DNA of 64,000 nucleotides from Pegea sp. RAD2-039 (Eukaryota > Chordata > Thaliacea > Salpida > Salpidae). The stretch lies in assembly GCA_034620365.1 (NCBI GenBank), contig JAQGEQ010000290.1, forward strand, positions 186,001-250,000. The letters run 5' to 3'. Below the pieces are notes generated by a model. That model was not told the origin of the DNA. It made no database searches and saw nothing but the letters and a program-made list of their open reading frames with translations. The position numbers and the translations under genes were made by a program. Each line of letters starts with the position of its first letter. Within the stretch, counting starts at the first letter, position 1. Positions 51,701 to 64,000 of this stretch are shown piece after piece.

Positions 51701-54700
51701 AGGTTGTATTCAAGTTGAGTTTCCAGATGGATTACAGATGTTCCCAGGTACCTCTTTCTATTTTCCTAATTATTTTCTGGACTCAAATATTTCTTGATCA
51801 ACAAACAACAATGTTTGTTTGCAGAAGAAAGAGAAACAAACGAATTAGATGCGATCGTGACTTTCAAATCATCAAACCCAATATCAGTTGGCGTAAATAT
51901 TATTTTCACGGATGTCCACATGAAACAGTAAGACCCTCAAACTTTTAGATTCAAACATCAACTCTATTCTATGACTTGTAAGAAACAAGACTATTCTTTT
52001 AGGTTCATCTTACCTGTTACGGCTACGGCTGAAAATTGCTTGCTGACGGCTTACCCGTTCCTCGCAGCGCATAGGAATGATTACCGAATTGTATGTGATC
52101 ATGAGCAAACACAAACTGATGATGACAACAACAGAGGTGATATCTTATCAAAATTACTTCTCTAATTTTTGATCATAAGTTATTTTAATCATGATTTGTG
52201 TTCAGTTCTTCCTGGTGAAGCAATTTTGATTCCAGTAGAGTCAGCACAAGATCCCTGTTATACAAGATCTTCTAGAGAAAGTAGTATCCCTAGCTCAAAA
52301 TATGCATCTTCACTGTTTGACCGTACTACAACCACACCAAGTAAATGATTTTTCAAAATTAAGAGCTTTAAACCAGTTTTGTTTGTAAGAAAATTATTGA
52401 CAAGTCGCTAGTTAATGATGCAGATATACAACAAGATGTTTTATATTCAGAAAGTTAGTTTGAGTATATTTCTTTCATCTTATACAGACAGTGAATATGA
52501 TCGAAATCAAACTAGAAACACTTCAATGATATTTAGAGAATTATCAGAAGGTTGGAAAAGTCAAATTTATTGAAAAATAAAATTGTTTGCAGCGTTTCAA
52601 GGCTTCTTGCCATTTATCTAATCTCAAATAGATTTATTTTGTGTTGAATTCAATTAGAGTTGCTCTTTAGTAAAAGTTAAATATTTTCAGGTACTTCAAT
52701 GAAATCTGAAAGTACGATGACATGTAGCTCAGTATCTATTGATGTAATTGATGACAAGGTATATTTCATTTGATATATACGCATCGATTATTTCCAACTT
52801 TCTAAATTAGAAAAAAAGGATTACTAAATTCAACAAAGATCTAAATATTGATGATGAATATGTAAAAAAAGTTGAGTCAACTGTTGACAAGGAATTTTCT
52901 AATGACATCTTAAAAGCCCTTCAAAATTGGTATGCTTTATATGGTTGGCCTGGTGGAGTTTTTTCTTTTGAAATACCAGAAGATATAAGAACGTAAGTTT
53001 TATAAAGTTGATACTTCCTACATTTAAACACTGGTTGTATTTTGTATATAGCTTAGTCAGCAGATTTCCGTTTGAATACTCCAGTAAAGATCGCAGATTC
53101 AATAACTCAGCCTCTAGAACAAATTTGAAAACATTATATGATATGATTAGTTATTTGTGTGGCAGGTTTGTTTATTCAAACTATCTAGCTAAATAACTAA
53201 GACTCATTTTTATTTCTATTTTTATAGATATGTTCCTGGTATACCATCTAATCAAATACTACCTACAGACACATACGAACGTCTCGCCCAGATTCATTGG
53301 CAACATTCGACTCTTCTTACCTTTCTCAGGTTTATTTAAAAGTTTCATCTTGAATATTGAAATATTTTCTTTCTTTTATAGAGCACAAGGAGCCTCGGTT
53401 TCTGGCATTGAACCGGAATATCTGATGACTCCTTCAGACTATCGTTCCTGGATTCAAATGTTAAAGAACATTGAAACACCAAAACTGCTTCCAGCTCATT
53501 CTGCGTCAGATGCGACTACTACCTCCTCTGCTACCAGCTATTCAAGTCTCGACTTAGTGAAGCTCAGTTCAAAAATGACAATCCAAGAAAATGTTTTTGA
53601 GGTTATCTCAAGACAAGCTTGGAGCGATTTACTTCTACAAATCTATAAGGTTTCTACTTCAATCTCTGATTGAAATCTTCAGATGATTTCTTTTAAGGTA
53701 TTTGTGTTGGCACGTGTTAGCCATGAACATTATAAGATGATGAAGCCAATTAAAGATCACAAACCTTTTCCACCCGTCAATCCTGATCCTTTATCCAGTA
53801 ATATTTACAGGTGGCTGCCTCTTGTAAGCTTGCAGAAACCTAAAACATTGATGTTTATGTATAGTACTAGTGAACGAATTCTACTCTCTTGGCTTAATCA
53901 CAACTATGAAAGCCATCGAAAGGTTATTTGGAGAGAAGAAGATGATGCAGTAGACCTTCCTACTGCTAGATGGGTTGTTAATTTTGATTTGGATCTGTTA
54001 GATGGTCTAGTGGTTGCTGCTTCGATTGCCGCTTACTGTCCTTGGCTGGTAAGTTTCGTTGATACATTAGCAATTTGTAACAAACTTTTCTTTTAAGATC
54101 AAAGACTTCTTTTGGGATATGTATACATCTCCAAAAACTCCTGAACAATGTCTTCATAATAGTCTTGTAGTAGTGAAAGCGATGAGGAGTATTGGTATGA
54201 ATTACAAAATCGATGCTACTGACATAACCGATCCTAACCCCATTTCAATGTTATTTGTGAGAAATGTCAACTTATTCAGTTCAACTCAAACAACTTCTGT
54301 TTATTTTGGCAGTTCTGTGTTTACTTGTACCGACAATTACCTGAGTATCTACCAAAAGCTAAAATTGAGTTTTCTGGTAGCTTAGGTGTAATGATTTCAC
54401 GAAAAGTAAGTTCATATGACTTTCAAGCAGATCTCCTAATTGAAGATCTCGACTTATTCAGATATATGTTCAAAATCCTTCAGCAAAATGGCTGAAATAT
54501 CGAATTTATATCACGGGACCTGATGCCGTGGATTTCTCAATTATAGATGGTTATGAGATAAATATACCACCAAGGTTAGCGAGCTGCTAAAACTTGTATA
54601 TATATCAGTACCCAGCTTGAAGCTTGTAAACATTTTGTTTTTAATATTTAAAACAAAACTTCTGGTTGAAACTTTATGAAGTTGAAAAACGGAATCAACA

Positions 54701-57700
54701 ATTTATTTACTACTTTTGATAAACAGAGTTAGCGGAAAAGTCGAGGTTTACTTCAAGAGCCGCTTTTTGCGACCAGCTGAAGCTTATTTGACATTTGTGA
54801 GTAGGGTAGAAAACACATTGAATGAAAAGATCAATAAAAGACCCTTCTCGCTTGGAAGCACTCTTGTTTTCAATCTTTCAGCAGTTGTGGATAATATTGA
54901 ACCTGTTCGAGTCATCTCAGCTTCTTCGCCTTGCTATGAGTTGACTCCAGTTAAGTTGACGGTAAAAATTTGAAATATTTCAATTTAACATTTTGTTGAA
55001 AATCTAACTGCTTATAAAAAGTTTATTTCTGAAATATTTATTTTTTTTATTATAAATATAAACCAGAAAAAGAAATTGTTTGAAATTATTAAAGCTAAAT
55101 TTATTACAAATCAATTTCTTGAAATTCAATTTGATGTAAAAAAAACTTCACCAATTTTTTGAAGGTTGGTTTATTGCTACGTTAAAACGAATGACTGGTA
55201 TTTATTGACACGTAAAATTTTCTGATTAATTTGTTTACTTTTAAGTATTAATTCGGCGTATTTCTGTTCATATTGTTTTATCTTCGCTTTTTCGTTAGCT
55301 TCTATTTGATTAGATTTCTGAATATCTTCAATCAGCTGAGGGTAACACAATAAACCAGCTTGTTCTTGTAACTTGATGAATTCATTCCGACATCTATCAC
55401 GAGCTTGTTTAGTTGCTGTAATTCTCACCCTTGTACTTCCCACAAACTCCATCAAGCTATCTAGTCTTTGCTTCATCTTATAATTTTCATCAGCTTGAAA
55501 TGAGATTTTGTTTTTTAGATGTCCAATCTTAATCACTGAATTACAAACTTTATTTTTAGTTACTTGCAATTCTTCATTCCGTCCTTCGATCTTTTCATTA
55601 TAACCTTGATTTTCAACTTTTAATTGCTCATAATCAACCAGATGTAAACCGTTCCCTAGATTTTCTTTCTTCCTCAGCGAGCTTTCTAGCTTCTCCATCT
55701 TGTTCTTCAGCTGAATATTTTCTAACCTTACTACAGATATCTCGGCATCTTTTCTACGCTCAGCTGATATCAGTTCATCAACTTGTTCAGGCATCATCCG
55801 CCTTCTACTTATAGTTCCTATAGAAGTCAAACAAATCCCTTTCTTCATCTCACTAACTCTTTTCCATTCTATTTCACAAACTTTCTTTTTTTCTTCATTT
55901 TTTTTCTTAAGATACGAAGAAATCTTGGTGTAAGATGCAGCCTCACTAGCTTGCTTCTGATGCAAGCGATCAAGCATAGTCATACAAGTCACATACTTCT
56001 GTTCATAATCAACAGTTAACTTATCACCTTCTAACTGCTGTTCTTCATATCGTTTACGCCTGAAATGATCAGCTAGTCGATTTTGGAGATATGCGTTCTT
56101 CTTTACCAAGTCTGATTGATCTTTTTTGGCTTTTTCATAAAGTTTCATTAATTCTATTCGATTAAATTTGATTTGAGTAAGATCGATCTGTTGGTCTGGT
56201 TCACTATTTTTGTCTTCATCTTTTTCAGCTTCATCTTTTTCCATCAGATCTGCTTTTTCAACTTTTGTTTCATCTTCTTCATTTTCAGTCTCTTCAATAA
56301 TTATTTCAGGAATAAATAAAGTATCTTTCAGATTTTTATCATCTTTCACAGTTTTTGTTTCGTCTTCAACTAGTATTTCACTTTCTTCATTGTTTATTGC
56401 TTCTTCTTTCTTTGTCGTCTCTTTTTCTCTTTGGTTGCTAATACTTGCAGATTTAATAACATCATAAACTAAATCCTCAATGAAATTATCCTCGTTGAAA
56501 TCAGTATCATTGTCAGACTGAATCGATTCATATTCATTTAAACTTTCTTTACTCAATATCTTATCATAATACTCTGATGGTACAATCGATTCAGCTGATG
56601 CGTTCACACTTTCACTTGCTAGTTCGGAGTTTTTCTTCTCTGTATCGTTTAATTCTTCTTTTTCAGACATCTTGATTTTATCTAAAAGTTTTCAATTTTA
56701 TTCCTGAGTCTTTACTGTTAGCATCCTTCTATAGAAGCCAAAAAACATTTTCTTCTATGACGTCATAACAACCATAAATTATTTTCTCCTTACTACCAAC
56801 TCATGTTTAAACTGATAAAAATCTATAAAATTTGAAATATTTTCAGATAAAAAATGCGTTTAATGAAGAGGGCAACTTTAGTATTGAAGTAATCGAACCA
56901 AAGGTTGAAGTTAGGAACACGTCTACCAAGAAACCAGTAAAAAGCATTCCCAATAAAAAAGTATTAATTTGTCTGATAATTTTTACTACATGTAAAACTT
57001 CTTTCTATAGAACAACCGTATAGTGTCTCTCTTAAGCCCTGACATCAAAAAGCGGATATCTCAAAACGACGTGAGAGTTCAAAATGAAATTGAAGCTTTC
57101 TATTGCTGCCGTAAATCAATTTGGTTGAAACCAAATGAGGAATATAATTTAATGGTGCGAAAAACTGTTACCAACCAAATGAAAAATAAAACTTCTCAAA
57201 TTACAGATCAATTATTTACCTTTCAATTTGGGGAAAGATTTTTGTACAATTCAATTATTTAATAAAGAAATTGGAGAGATGTTTTATGCAGTTGAAGGCG
57301 AATGTCTTTTTCCTTTACCTTCACCCCTAAAACTTAACCAAAATTCACCTCATTGCGCTATAATGGATGATGTAGCCAAACAGAGCCGAGGTAGGTGGCT
57401 CAATATCCCTTCCATTTTAAACCTAATAGAGATTAAACTAGGATGGAATGAAAATATTTTGTATTGGAAATGCACTCAAAATATGACTTTGTACGAAACT
57501 CTGTTTATTCCAATAACAAATCCATCAAAGGAAAGAGCTTTAAGATTAGCAACTCGTCAAAATATGTCTTTGATAGAAAACCGCAGGCGTTCTATTACAG
57601 GTCAATTCGTTGTTCCCAACTTTAGATAATCATTGAGAACGTTGTTATTTATCTAGGAACTTTTCAAAGTGGAAACTTAGCTGCTTCAATAATTCTTAAA

Positions 57701-60700
57701 AATCAATCGAATAATTCTGAAGGCCCGTTCAAGACCGTCTTTAGTAAAAAGACCCCCAAAACTTTCAATATAAGGTCGTCTTCGAATTGGTTTACACTCA
57801 CGGACAAAGTTCTAGTTCCACCACTCGACTATCAGTCTGTCAAGTCAGATAGTGAAGTGAGATTAAAAAATAGATGAAAAAAAAATAGAAGATGAATCAG
57901 AAATAAATCTGACAATTTATAAAACTGATTGAAATAAGAAATCATTTTTTAGTTTTTCTAAATTGTTTTCAGCAATTCGATGGGACGTTTGCAGTAGACC
58001 TGAAGTTTAATCCAACTAACCCAGGGCATTATCCTTGCGAAATTATTGTCAATTCCGAATCAGACGTCCGGGTTTATCAAATTGAATGTATAGTTAATTC
58101 AGGAGGTACAAATGCGAAATTTGAGTTTAATGCACCAGCAAATGAAAGTTTGACACAAAATATACCAATTGTAAGTTTCATTTGATTCATTTGATTTATT
58201 TTTAGTATCTTTTTCATTTTCAAAGCAAAACGCATCAAATCATGACTGGTATATGGATTGTAAGATCGAAGCTAAAGACTTTTTCGGTCCCGACGTGATG
58301 AAAATCAAAGCAATGACAACAGCCTTATATCCACTCACATTCAAACCTCATGCTGAGTGTTATGTAGAAGGAACACTAACTATTTGCAACAAGTAATTGA
58401 TCAAACTAATAACCAACTCACTTTGATGCAAACTGTTTTTACAGAGTCGATGGCTTCCAACATAACTTCCAGCTTTGTGGAACTGGTGAGACATCTCTTG
58501 CGATTGATCACATTAAACTCAAATGCAAATGTCGAAGCTCCACTGAGAAAGTCATCTCCGTTCCCAACTTGTCTAAGCTCACTATGAAATATTCAGTTTA
58601 TTCAGATATTCCCACTTTAAATGGTCGCAACCAGCTTATAGTACCAGTTAGTCACGTGATGATTTGCTGAAATCAGTTTGTTGTAAATATTGTTCTTGTA
58701 GAAAGGTCTATCTGCCGACTACCCGTTCACAGTGACCGGATATCACCGGGGCGTCATCAAAGGGGTCCTTATGTTCGTTTGTGATGACCTTGATATCGCT
58801 GCCCACGAAGAACCCGACTCAGATTCTGATTCAAATTCACAAAATCAAGATCAGAAAGGTCTTGTGGAATGCAATCATGACGTCATTCGTCCAGATACAC
58901 CGAACTTTCTAAAGACTGATGATTTATCGAATCAGAAGAAAGATGGACACAAGTAGGTCTTTGGATGGATTGAGATCTTGCTGATATCTTCTTCTTAGAA
59001 TTTGGTTCTCAATTGAAGTTGAAGTTGCTCCTTCAGATCCTTGTGGAACAATTGAGATAGAATGTGAGGTCCAACAACAATATGTCCACAAAGTTTTCAT
59101 TCCCAGCACTCAAGAGACACTTTTTAATGTCAGTTTTTCGGCATCTTTCAGCTTTTCTCATTTTCTCAATTTGTGAAGGTGGTTATCTTAGGAGAAGATC
59201 TAACATCACAAAAGAGCTTGAAGCTGATGCCAGGGGTCCCTGGATCACTTCCAATTATCTACAGTCCTCTGAAGATTGGGAGTATTGAAGGTTCTGTGGT
59301 GTTGGATTCTGAAGCTACTGGTGAATTCTGGTACAAAGTGATTGCAAAAGCGCTTCCGCCAGCACCAGTTTCCTTGCCAACAATCAATTGTAGATTAGGT
59401 GAGTTGTTGATTGAATCTTAAAAGATGAAGATTTTTGAGATCTCCTCGCAAACTTCTTTGATGCTTTTAGGGAGTATAACCCGACAAGCAATCCCAGTGA
59501 AGAATATGTTGAATGAAGAAATGTTGATTAACATCTACATCAGCAACACGAACTGTTTCTCTTTCGATTTGCCTTTCAACGTAGAAACCAATCAACAATA
59601 CATCCGAGTCCAACCCAACTCTTCTGTTGATTTGATGTTGCAGTTTTCTGCTTGTACACTTGGCTTAGCCAATCACAACTCAACAGGTTTTAAATGATTT
59701 TGTATCTAGACAACATGACAGAAATTCCAATTTCTTTCAACTATTTGTTGTTTTTTTGCAGTGATTTTGACGAGCAAGCAACTTGGTGAGATGATTTATT
59801 ATACAAACGGGCGTGGACTAACTCCTTTATTAATGGACCCGCTAAATGCTTCAGCCGGTATTGGTTCCAGTACCTCTCTAGTACTTCCCTTTAAAAGTCC
59901 ATTCGAAGTTCCTGTACTGATTGACATTAAACTGAATAATAACGAATTTGTTTTGAAAAATTTATCAGCTTCTGTGATTAGGTATCATCAACTTTCTCTA
60001 ACCTCAACATTTGTAACTTTTTGTTGTTGCAGTCAAAATGTGACATTGAAAAAAGCTTTTATTATTCTACAAAAGCAAACAACGGGTTTGCTGTTAAACC
60101 CTCGCGCGTCTCTGGACGTCTCCTTGGCATTTATGCCGTCTATGGTTGGTACTGTTGATGTTGATTCATTTTTCTTTTGATTCTTATGACTCTGATGTAG
60201 CAAATATAGTCTTAATTTTAATGAAATTTAGTTTATTTATTTCAATTTTATATTTTTGTAAAATCTAAAACAGATGATAAAATATGAATCGATTTTATCG
60301 CTTGACGTTCGAAGAAAAGATGGAAGTTGCTGGCCGAAAGAGTTTGAAGAAGACGACAAAATCACAACAAGTAAATTGAAGAAATATATTTTTAAGATTA
60401 AACTTCTAAACACAATTTGTAGTTCCATCTTTTCATAATGAAGATTTGAATGGAATGAAACCTTTGAGTAGGAATAATAAAGGTGAAATTACTTCAATTA
60501 GATGGATGTACCCTTTGCATGGAATTCCAACAATCAAATCCACAAAACCAGGCGGTTAGACAAATATTTCTAAATCATCTTTACACCATTTGATCTCTGA
60601 TTACAGAAGCTGTATTACAATGTCAAGCTCGTAGTAGGATTGAAGAAGAACTTGAAGTTACTCTGGCTGGTGCTGTTCCTGACATGTACTCCAGACAGAA

Positions 60701-61845
60701 ACCAAGTCTTGTAAGACTCGTTGGTTCTATGTCTAGCTCTCTAAAGACTCGAGCAGCTTCAGTAACTCCTTTAAAGAAGAAACAACAACCTGAAGTGATT
60801 GAAGGTTTCTTTAGTTTTTTCTTTTTCTGTTTATTTGAAATTTTGATTCTCTAAGGTTTAACTCTGAACGAGGAATATCATTTCGATTTCTTTTATCAAA
60901 GTCATGATGCAAAAATTGACGTCGAACAATACTTGTCAGCTGAGTTGATCCGGAAAGACCAAGACCCCCACAACGGCTTTGTAATTCTCGCCTTTAAACT
61001 GATTTTTGCCCCATTCCGAACTTTAAAGTGAAGATTCCCTGAATCTTTTTACGATTCTAATTTATGAATATTTTTAGTCATACTATTCAGTTAAACGTAC
61101 TTTCTGCTAGTGGAAGTTCTTGGAGCTTTCCTCTCACAATCAAAGCCACAGAACCTCCACCAGATGACTTCATTTCCATCGAAGCTACCAATTTGAAGAA
61201 ATCTTCCACTGTTTCTATAAAACTGTTTAGTAAAAGCAAGTGAGTTGAAGCATTTGATTTTTACATCACTACTTGATGTAACTACTTCCATTCAAACCTT
61301 GTTTTCCAGACATGCCACTCCGTTCCAAGCTTCTTTCTGTCCGGATACCGGTCATGATTTTACAGTTTCACCTCAAACTGGAGAACTTTTACCCCATGGT
61401 ACTCCTGGAACTCGACTAGAAATTACTTTTACCCCCCAAAATTATGGACGAAAACATGTTGCTTTGCTTACTGTGAAAGTAAGTTGTCTTTTCATTCAAT
61501 TTTCAACTTCATTTCAAAGGTTTAAGTTTATAGAATGTCTTTTTTATTCTGAGTGACTTGATTCAATCAAACTTTTCTTTTATATAACATGATAAGCAAC
61601 TATTTCATCTTCTGATTCCTTCTTTACTTCTGTAGACGTTAGATATGCAATGGAGTTACGAAGTCAAGGGAATCACTTCTACATATAAACCTCCAGTAAC
61701 TTCAAGTAAAGTGGTTACTAGATTTCCAGCTTCTATCAAACAACCTGCCCGAGAACCTCCAAATTTTCTACGGAAAAATTTAAAACTGCTTTCAACAGCT
61801 TCATCTTCTCCGATTAAAGGAAAACCAATTATGAGCGGTTTCTAA
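45751..61845 (+). CDS. CFAP47: CFAP47, cilia- and flagella-associated protein with ASH/MSP-like and CH domains
   Basis: Axonemal protein needed for normal sperm flagella in mammals. It starts at ATG 45751. First exons: 45751-45900, 46104-46258, 46390-46644, 46698-46929, 47044-47192, 47249-47373, 47528-47616, 47727-47867, 47921-48102; about fifty in all, most introns 45-70 bp. The N-terminus VVPPIIEFFDIEASTPYEA starts a series of ASH/Ig-like beta domains (FGPVYYETD, FGSIPLNLISERHVLLMN, FHGVYCGSW, CEVVFHQNYFAP). TATAENCLLTAYPF occurs near 52030. A calponin-homology-like region is near 53870-54100 (ERILLSWLNHNYE, LLDGLVVAASIAAYCPWL). More ASH domains follow to KPIMSGF and a stop at 61843-61845. 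Poly(A) signals lie at about 62053 and 62095. Intron 54962-56846 contains CCDC96 antisense. Some short exons between 50.7 and 61.6 kb were not fixed base by base. Confidence 0.93.
55177..56670 (-). CDS. CCDC96: CCDC96 (CFAP184) coiled-coil ciliary protein, intronless, nested antisense in CFAP47
   Basis: A single open frame of 497 codons. The N-terminal third is acidic and low-complexity (Glu/Asp/Ser/Asn/Lys). From about residue 165 it is coiled coil (RIELMKLYEKAKKDQSDLV), with the CCDC113/CCDC96 signature near residues 345-360 (LHLVDYEQLKVENQGYNEKI, then EGRNEEL) and a basic, coiled C-terminus (TKQARDRCRNEF). The family acts at the base of axonemal nexin-dynein/radial-spoke structures. Human CCDC96 (555 residues) is also intronless. 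It lies wholly within CFAP47 intron 54962-56846 on the other strand. The start at 56670 is the first methionine in frame. Confidence 0.9.
   Translation of the reverse strand: MSEKEELNDTEKKNSELASESVNASAESIVPSEYYDKILSKESLNEYESIQSDNDTDFNEDNFIEDLVYDVIKSASISNQREKETTKKEEAINNEESEILVEDETKTVKDDKNLKDTLFIPEIIIEETENEEDETKVEKADLMEKDEAEKDEDKNSEPDQQIDLTQIKFNRIELMKLYEKAKKDQSDLVKKNAYLQNRLADHFRRKRYEEQQLEGDKLTVDYEQKYVTCMTMLDRLHQKQASEAASYTKISSYLKKKNEEKKKVCEIEWKRVSEMKKGICLTSIGTISRRRMMPEQVDELISAERRKDAEISVVRLENIQLKNKMEKLESSLRKKENLGNGLHLVDYEQLKVENQGYNEKIEGRNEELQVTKNKVCNSVIKIGHLKNKISFQADENYKMKQRLDSLMEFVGSTRVRITATKQARDRCRNEFIKLQEQAGLLCYPQLIEDIQKSNQIEANEKAKIKQYEQKYAELILKSKQINQKILRVNKYQSFVLT
56758..56765 (-). promoter_or_regulatory. 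CRE-like octamer 88 bp upstream of the CCDC96 start
   Basis: One perfect TGACGTCA lies between the CCDC96 start codon (56670) and the end of the host intron. It is one of only two copies outside the first 10.55 kb, and its place suggests a promoter-proximal CREB/ATF site. Confidence 0.4.
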
Positions 61846-61849
61846 ACTC

Positions 61850-63790
61850 GATTCTTCTTTATGTTGATCTTTTAACCTTTTCAAATCTGTAGAAACAAAT
61901 TCTTGAAACCTTATAGAAAGACTTGTTTTAAAAGACTAGCCGTTTGTACACTGTAGTAAGACGTCTTTAGCAATATTCCTAATTCATTATACTGTGAATA
62001 ATACTTTGAAATTTCCGAACTAAATTTGTGTTTATTTTTTGTAGCATTTAGTAATAAACCTGGCTCTGCACACTAATACTCACTGATTTTTGTAAATAAA
62101 TATTTCATATGATAATAATCATTATGTCTAATAATGAGGTTATGCTTCTAGTTGGTTAATCTGATGAATACCATGAAAGTCATTTTTAGATTGATGACTA
62201 ACTAGCATATACACTGAATGCTAACTTCATTTTGGGTTTTCTACTTTTCAAATGCTGTTTGTTATTAAGAGTATAAATAAATATACTGATATTCATTTAT
62301 ATGAATTACTTTTATAGAACTTGTAGAAATCTAATGTAGTTAATTTATTGGTTATTCCTGAGCTAAATCTAGCTTACCAACTTTTTTGATCAAATTATGT
62401 TCTTCACAATGGATTTAAACTAGCCAGGTAAAATAGTACATGGTATACAGCTAAAACCTGTTGATGAAGCAATGAAGATAAAATATTTAAAAACTGAGAA
62501 GATAGCATTCATATATTAATAGCATCAATTTATAACTAATCAATAAACAAATTCTGGTTATCTACAGTGCAATATAAGTTTTGATTCATAATATTTAGTA
62601 ATTCTGGGTAGCCAGTAAAGCCCAAATATTAAAAAGTTATTTGCATCTGTTTAACGACATAACTTCTAAAAGTTAAAACTTTTCGGTCAAAAATACCAGG
62701 CCAAACAATTCTCTAACTGGCATTCTTGCGCCTTGTGGTAGAAGTTGTACAAGAAACGCAAAATTGTGCGCAGTAAACCACCTACATTAATGTTTGTGTA
62801 TATAAAAAATCGAAAACTCTTTAATTTTCCATAAACCTTTATCCGATCATTTTTGGTATTTTGACTAATTTGGTCTTTTGCTAAGATGTCTACAAATTAC
62901 AGTAAATTTCCCAACATAACCCCACTTGCTCATATAATCGAAGTTTTAATGATTTGAAATTTATCGTTAAGTATGTATGGTTATTATTTAATTTTTGTTA
63001 TTTGAATTTGTAATACTCTTTTTAGACTTTCTTTGAGCTTAAATTAGAAAAATGTTGAACTTTCTTTCATTTACAGTATACGCTAATAAAGTTTTGAGAT
63101 TAGTGAAATGTGAAGTTTTTACATTTATCAACAAAATTATATTTAATACAAACCGCTTATACTGATTTGACTTATCGTTTTTTATTATTTATTAGCTTAA
63201 TTATTAAAGAATATTTATTATCTACCAGTTATTATGAGGTGAATTATATATAAAAAATACTTATAGAAATATATTTTGTTATATATAAATCAATATTTTT
63301 ATATGTAAATTATACTAGAATTAAAAAATGTTCTGCAAATATTAACAAAAAAGAAAATTAATTCTGAATTCTTTCAAGTTTTTGGTAAAATTATAAAATT
63401 GTTTCAAATTATTCTTAAGTAATTCATTCTGAATACAGATTGAATTTAAAAGTTGAATATTATTGGCAATATCTAAAAGCTTAAACTTATAAACTATTTT
63501 AAATGTGATTTTAGTCAATTTAGTAACAATATTAAAACTTACCAGTTAAATTATTTATTGATTTAAAGCATGACAGCAGATAACAAATTATATAGTTCTT
63601 AAAGTGAACACAAAGCTATATTAGAGAAATAAATATTGATTAACATCAATTTTATGTAGTTTTTATAATTTATCCTACATATCATTCTTAATTTTTATAA
63701 TATTTATTATCAAAGGTTATTAAAAAGTTGATTTTTTTAAATCATATTTATTAATATTCAAATTTGCTTTAATAAATTGTTTTGATAAAT
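61850..63790. other. Intergenic region between CFAP47 and the next gene
   Basis: It probably holds the CFAP47 3' UTR (AATAAA at about 62053 and 62095) and the promoter of the gene starting at 63797. No other feature was recognised. Confidence 0.5.
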
Positions 63791-63796
63791 ATAAAA

Positions 63797-64000
63797 ATGG
63801 AACTAGTATCTCAAACTTTTCAAATAGAAGATCCATCTGTGAAAGACTACCTTGAAGATATAATTAGCAATGGAATGGATGATATGACTTCATCTGAAGA
63901 GCTTTTTGAGAGTATTGGACCTTTCTTAGAAAATGCTAAACATGAGTCTGTTGATATCAAAAAATTTTGTGAAGATTTGTATGAAAAACTTGCAATTGAT
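63797..64000 (+). CDS. ABCF3: Probable ABCF3 (GCN20-type ABC ATPase), N-terminal fragment cut by window end
   Basis: 68 codons from ATG 63797 run open to the window edge. The acidic helical N-terminus (DPSVKDYLEDIISNG, SSEELFESIGPFL, IKKFCEDLYEKL) resembles the N-terminal domain of ABCF3/GCN20, where short helices precede the ATPase cassettes and CxxMY- or CxxLY-like residues occur. No ATPase motif is within the window, so the identity rests on this weak N-terminal likeness. AT-rich upstream sequence and a good AAAAATGG start context support a true start. Confidence 0.55.
   Translation, partial: MELVSQTFQIEDPSVKDYLEDIISNGMDDMTSSEELFESIGPFLENAKHESVDIKKFCEDLYEKLAID

Overview
This is nuclear DNA of an invertebrate metazoan. 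Genes are split by GT-AG introns, many only 45-60 bp long. Intergenic DNA is very AT-rich. The gene content is animal-specific and includes ciliary genes: neurobeachin/LRBA, mab-21, TEAD/scalloped, ZNF622, MTERF3, CFAP47, CCDC96 and probably ABCF3. The species cannot be fixed from the sequence; a compact, AT-rich bilaterian genome fits. Exon joins were checked by hand for reading frame. The mab-21, TEAD, ZNF622 and MTERF3 models close exactly in frame.

Layout. 1-10529 (+): 3' half of a neurobeachin/LRBA gene (pre-PH, PH, BEACH and WD40 parts). One intron holds a complete seven-exon mab-21 gene on the opposite strand (5366-3949), the same nested antisense arrangement as MAB21L1 in NBEA and MAB21L2 in LRBA of vertebrates. 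Three other introns are filled by unrelated minisatellites. The palindromic octamer TGACGTCA occurs 36 times in this first 10.55 kb and only twice in the remaining 53 kb. 10.6-18.6 kb: a graveyard of non-LTR retrotransposon fragments in both orientations. 18.6-23.5 kb: AT-rich DNA with no gene seen. 23508-about 28000 (-): TEAD transcription factor. 28-38.7 kb: AT-rich DNA with one LINE scrap and one region of higher GC. 38723-41391 (+) ZNF622 and 42997-41454 (-) MTERF3 converge with 62 bp between stop codons. 44.9-45.3 kb: a GC-richer patch with a tRNA-Val-like sequence. 45751-61845 (+): CFAP47, a roughly fifty-exon ciliary gene with intronless CCDC96 nested antisense in one intron. 63797-64000 (+): first exon of a probable ABCF3.

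Functional themes. Nbea (membrane traffic), mab-21 and TEAD (development) occupy the left half. Housekeeping genes for ribosome maturation, mitochondrial expression and probably translation (ZNF622, MTERF3, ABCF3) and axonemal genes (CFAP47, CCDC96) occupy the right half. The most unusual signals are the octamer enrichment, including short introns with one copy near each splice site, and the conserved Nbea/mab-21 nesting.
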